Shown: piece by piece, positions 36,024 to 37,032 of the stretch
Layout: every line of letters begins with the position of its first letter
Position numbering within the stretch: position 1 is the stretch's first letter
NCBI GenBank assembly: GCA_903872075.1
Contig: CAIQJF010000079.1
Coordinates: 1 to 37,032 of the forward strand
Source of the DNA: an uncultured Caulobacteraceae bacterium
GTDB lineage: Bacteria > Pseudomonadota > Alphaproteobacteria > Caulobacterales > Caulobacteraceae
Direction of reading: 5' to 3'
DNA: 37,032 bases
The notes under the pieces: generated by a model
Database searches by the model: none
The model's input: the letters and a program-made list of their open reading frames with translations, nothing else
Told to the model about the DNA's origin: nothing
Made by a program: the position numbers and the translations under genes

Positions 36024-37032
36024 ATGAATATCCACGAACATCAGGCCAAGACCGTCCTCGCGAAGTTCGGGGTCCCCGTGCCCCGCGGACAAGCGGCGTT
36101 CTCGGTGGATGAAGCCGTCGCGGCGGCCGAAGTGCTCGGCGGACCAGTCTGGGTGGTCAAGGCGCAGATTCATGCCGGGGGCCGCGGCAAGGGCGGCGGC
36201 GTGAAGGTGGTCAAATCGCTCGACGGGGTTCGGGCCGAGGCCGAACGGATGCTGGGGATGACCCTGGTCACCCACCAGACCGGACCCAAGGGCCGGCTTG
36301 TCCGCCGCATTTACATCGAGGAAGGCGCGGCGATCGAACGCGAACTCTACCTCTCGCTGCTGGTGGACCGCGAGACCAGCCGGGTGTCCGTGGTGGCGTC
36401 CACCGAAGGCGGCATGGATATCGAAGAGGTGGCGCACGCCACGCCTGAGAAGATCATCACCTTCTCCATCGATCCCGCCACGGGCGTTTGGCCGCACCAC
36501 GCCCAGCACCTGGCCAAGGCGCTGAATCTGAAGGGCGATCAGGCCAAGCAGATCCGCAGCCTGCTGCCGGCGCTCTACAAGGCCTTCACCACCGACGACA
36601 TGAGCATGCTGGAGATCAATCCGCTGATCGTGACGGGCGAGGGCAAGCTGGTGGTGCTCGACGCCAAGGTGTCGTTCGACGACTCGGCGCTCTACCGCCA
36701 CGCCGACATCGCGGCCCTGCGCGACGAAAGCGAAGAAGACGAGAAGGAGATCGAGGCCTCCAAGCACGACCTCTCCTACATCGCCCTCGACGGCGAGATC
36801 GGCTGCATGGTCAACGGCGCCGGACTGGCCATGGCCACCATGGACATCATCAAGCTCTACGGCGCCGAGCCGGCCAACTTCCTGGACGTGGGCGGCGGCG
36901 CGAGCGTCGAGCAGGTGACGGCCGCTTTCAAGATCATCATGAAGGACCCAAGCGTGAAGGCGATCCTCGTGAACATCTTCGGCGGCATCATGGATTGCGA
37001 CGTGATCGCCAAGGGCGTCGTGACCGCTGTGA
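36024..37032 (+). CDS. sucC: Succinate-CoA ligase (ADP-forming) beta subunit, truncated by window edge
   Basis: SucC with SucD converts succinyl-CoA to succinate while making ATP or GTP in the TCA cycle. The window holds the first 336 codons of about 398. It begins with the family start [22 protein letters not shown] and has [20 protein letters not shown] (ATP-grasp nucleotide site) and LEINPLIV with the Mg2+-binding Glu/Asn. It continues with [15 protein letters not shown] and [13 protein letters not shown] near the edge. The ATG at 36024 is supported by the promoter and the conserved start, although the Shine-Dalgarno is weak. sucD is expected just beyond the window. Confidence 0.97.
   Translation, partial: MNIHEHQAKTVLAKFGVPVPRGQAAFSVDEAVAAAEVLGGPVWVVKAQIHAGGRGKGGGVKVVKSLDGVRAEAERMLGMTLVTHQTGPKGRLVRRIYIEEGAAIERELYLSLLVDRETSRVSVVASTEGGMDIEEVAHATPEKIITFSIDPATGVWPHHAQHLAKALNLKGDQAKQIRSLLPALYKAFTTDDMSMLEINPLIVTGEGKLVVLDAKVSFDDSALYRHADIAALRDESEEDEKEIEASKHDLSYIALDGEIGCMVNGAGLAMATMDIIKLYGAEPANFLDVGGGASVEQVTAAFKIIMKDPSVKAILVNIFGGIMDCDVIAKGVVTAV

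Overview
The window looks like a chromosomal segment from a high-G+C alphaproteobacterium, most likely of the Caulobacterales (Caulobacter/Phenylobacterium type). Pointers are the fused YlxR-L7Ae RNA-binding protein between nusA and infB, alphaproteobacterial families such as DUF2794 and DUF2237, a lactate-dehydrogenase-like malate dehydrogenase next to a CitE-like lyase, and an L21 protein with a long basic C-terminal tail. Genus was judged from protein character alone.

Layout. 1-4.25 kb (minus): the rimP-nusA-ylxR-infB operon; infB runs off the left edge. It has a good promoter, a leader terminator in front of rimP and a second terminator-like hairpin before infB. 4.4-6.6 kb: an exported protein of unknown role, a RimJ/RimL-type acetyltransferase, and rplU-rpmA with a strong promoter and terminator. 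6.75-10.2 kb: a COG0523 (CobW-type) GTPase with a His-rich loop, an orphan ExbD, a WD40 protein and an SDR oxidoreductase. 10.3-12.6 kb (minus): cytochrome c maturation genes ccmA-ccmB-ccmC-ccmD. 12.76-16.9 kb (plus): aconitase acnA, a DUF1223 thioredoxin-like exported protein and a DUF2794 protein. 16.9-17.4 kb: a 485-bp non-coding stretch with an unusual helically phased repeat array and a long dyad. 17.4-22.75 kb: a Bax-inhibitor-1/YccA membrane protein, an ABC permease and ATPase pair (YbbP/YbbA type), a divergent TesA-type esterase and thpR. 22.7-27.4 kb: DUF2237, CitE-like lyase, a small exported protein, an alpha/beta hydrolase with a coupled membrane protein, a HIT protein and mdh.

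27.4-35.9 kb is the accessory-looking part. A palindromic repeat fills the gap after mdh. Then come a membrane-bound LytTR regulator, a divergent 1118-residue protein joining GH18-like, CE4 deacetylase and GT2 synthase domains, a large exported serine beta-lactamase-like protein, and a protein with an HEVQHD metallopeptidase-like motif. The window ends in sucC (plus, truncated). mdh and sucC, often close together in alphaproteobacteria, are separated here by about 8.6 kb of these genes.

Most genes are housekeeping: translation, TCA cycle, heme-protein maturation. The main unexplained signals are the array of 13 TGGCAGC-like heptamers at about 10.75-bp spacing (17083-17218), the rimP leader terminator with its non-ATG start problem, and the surface-polysaccharide/hydrolase island. 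I saw no tRNA, rRNA, CRISPR array or insertion sequence.
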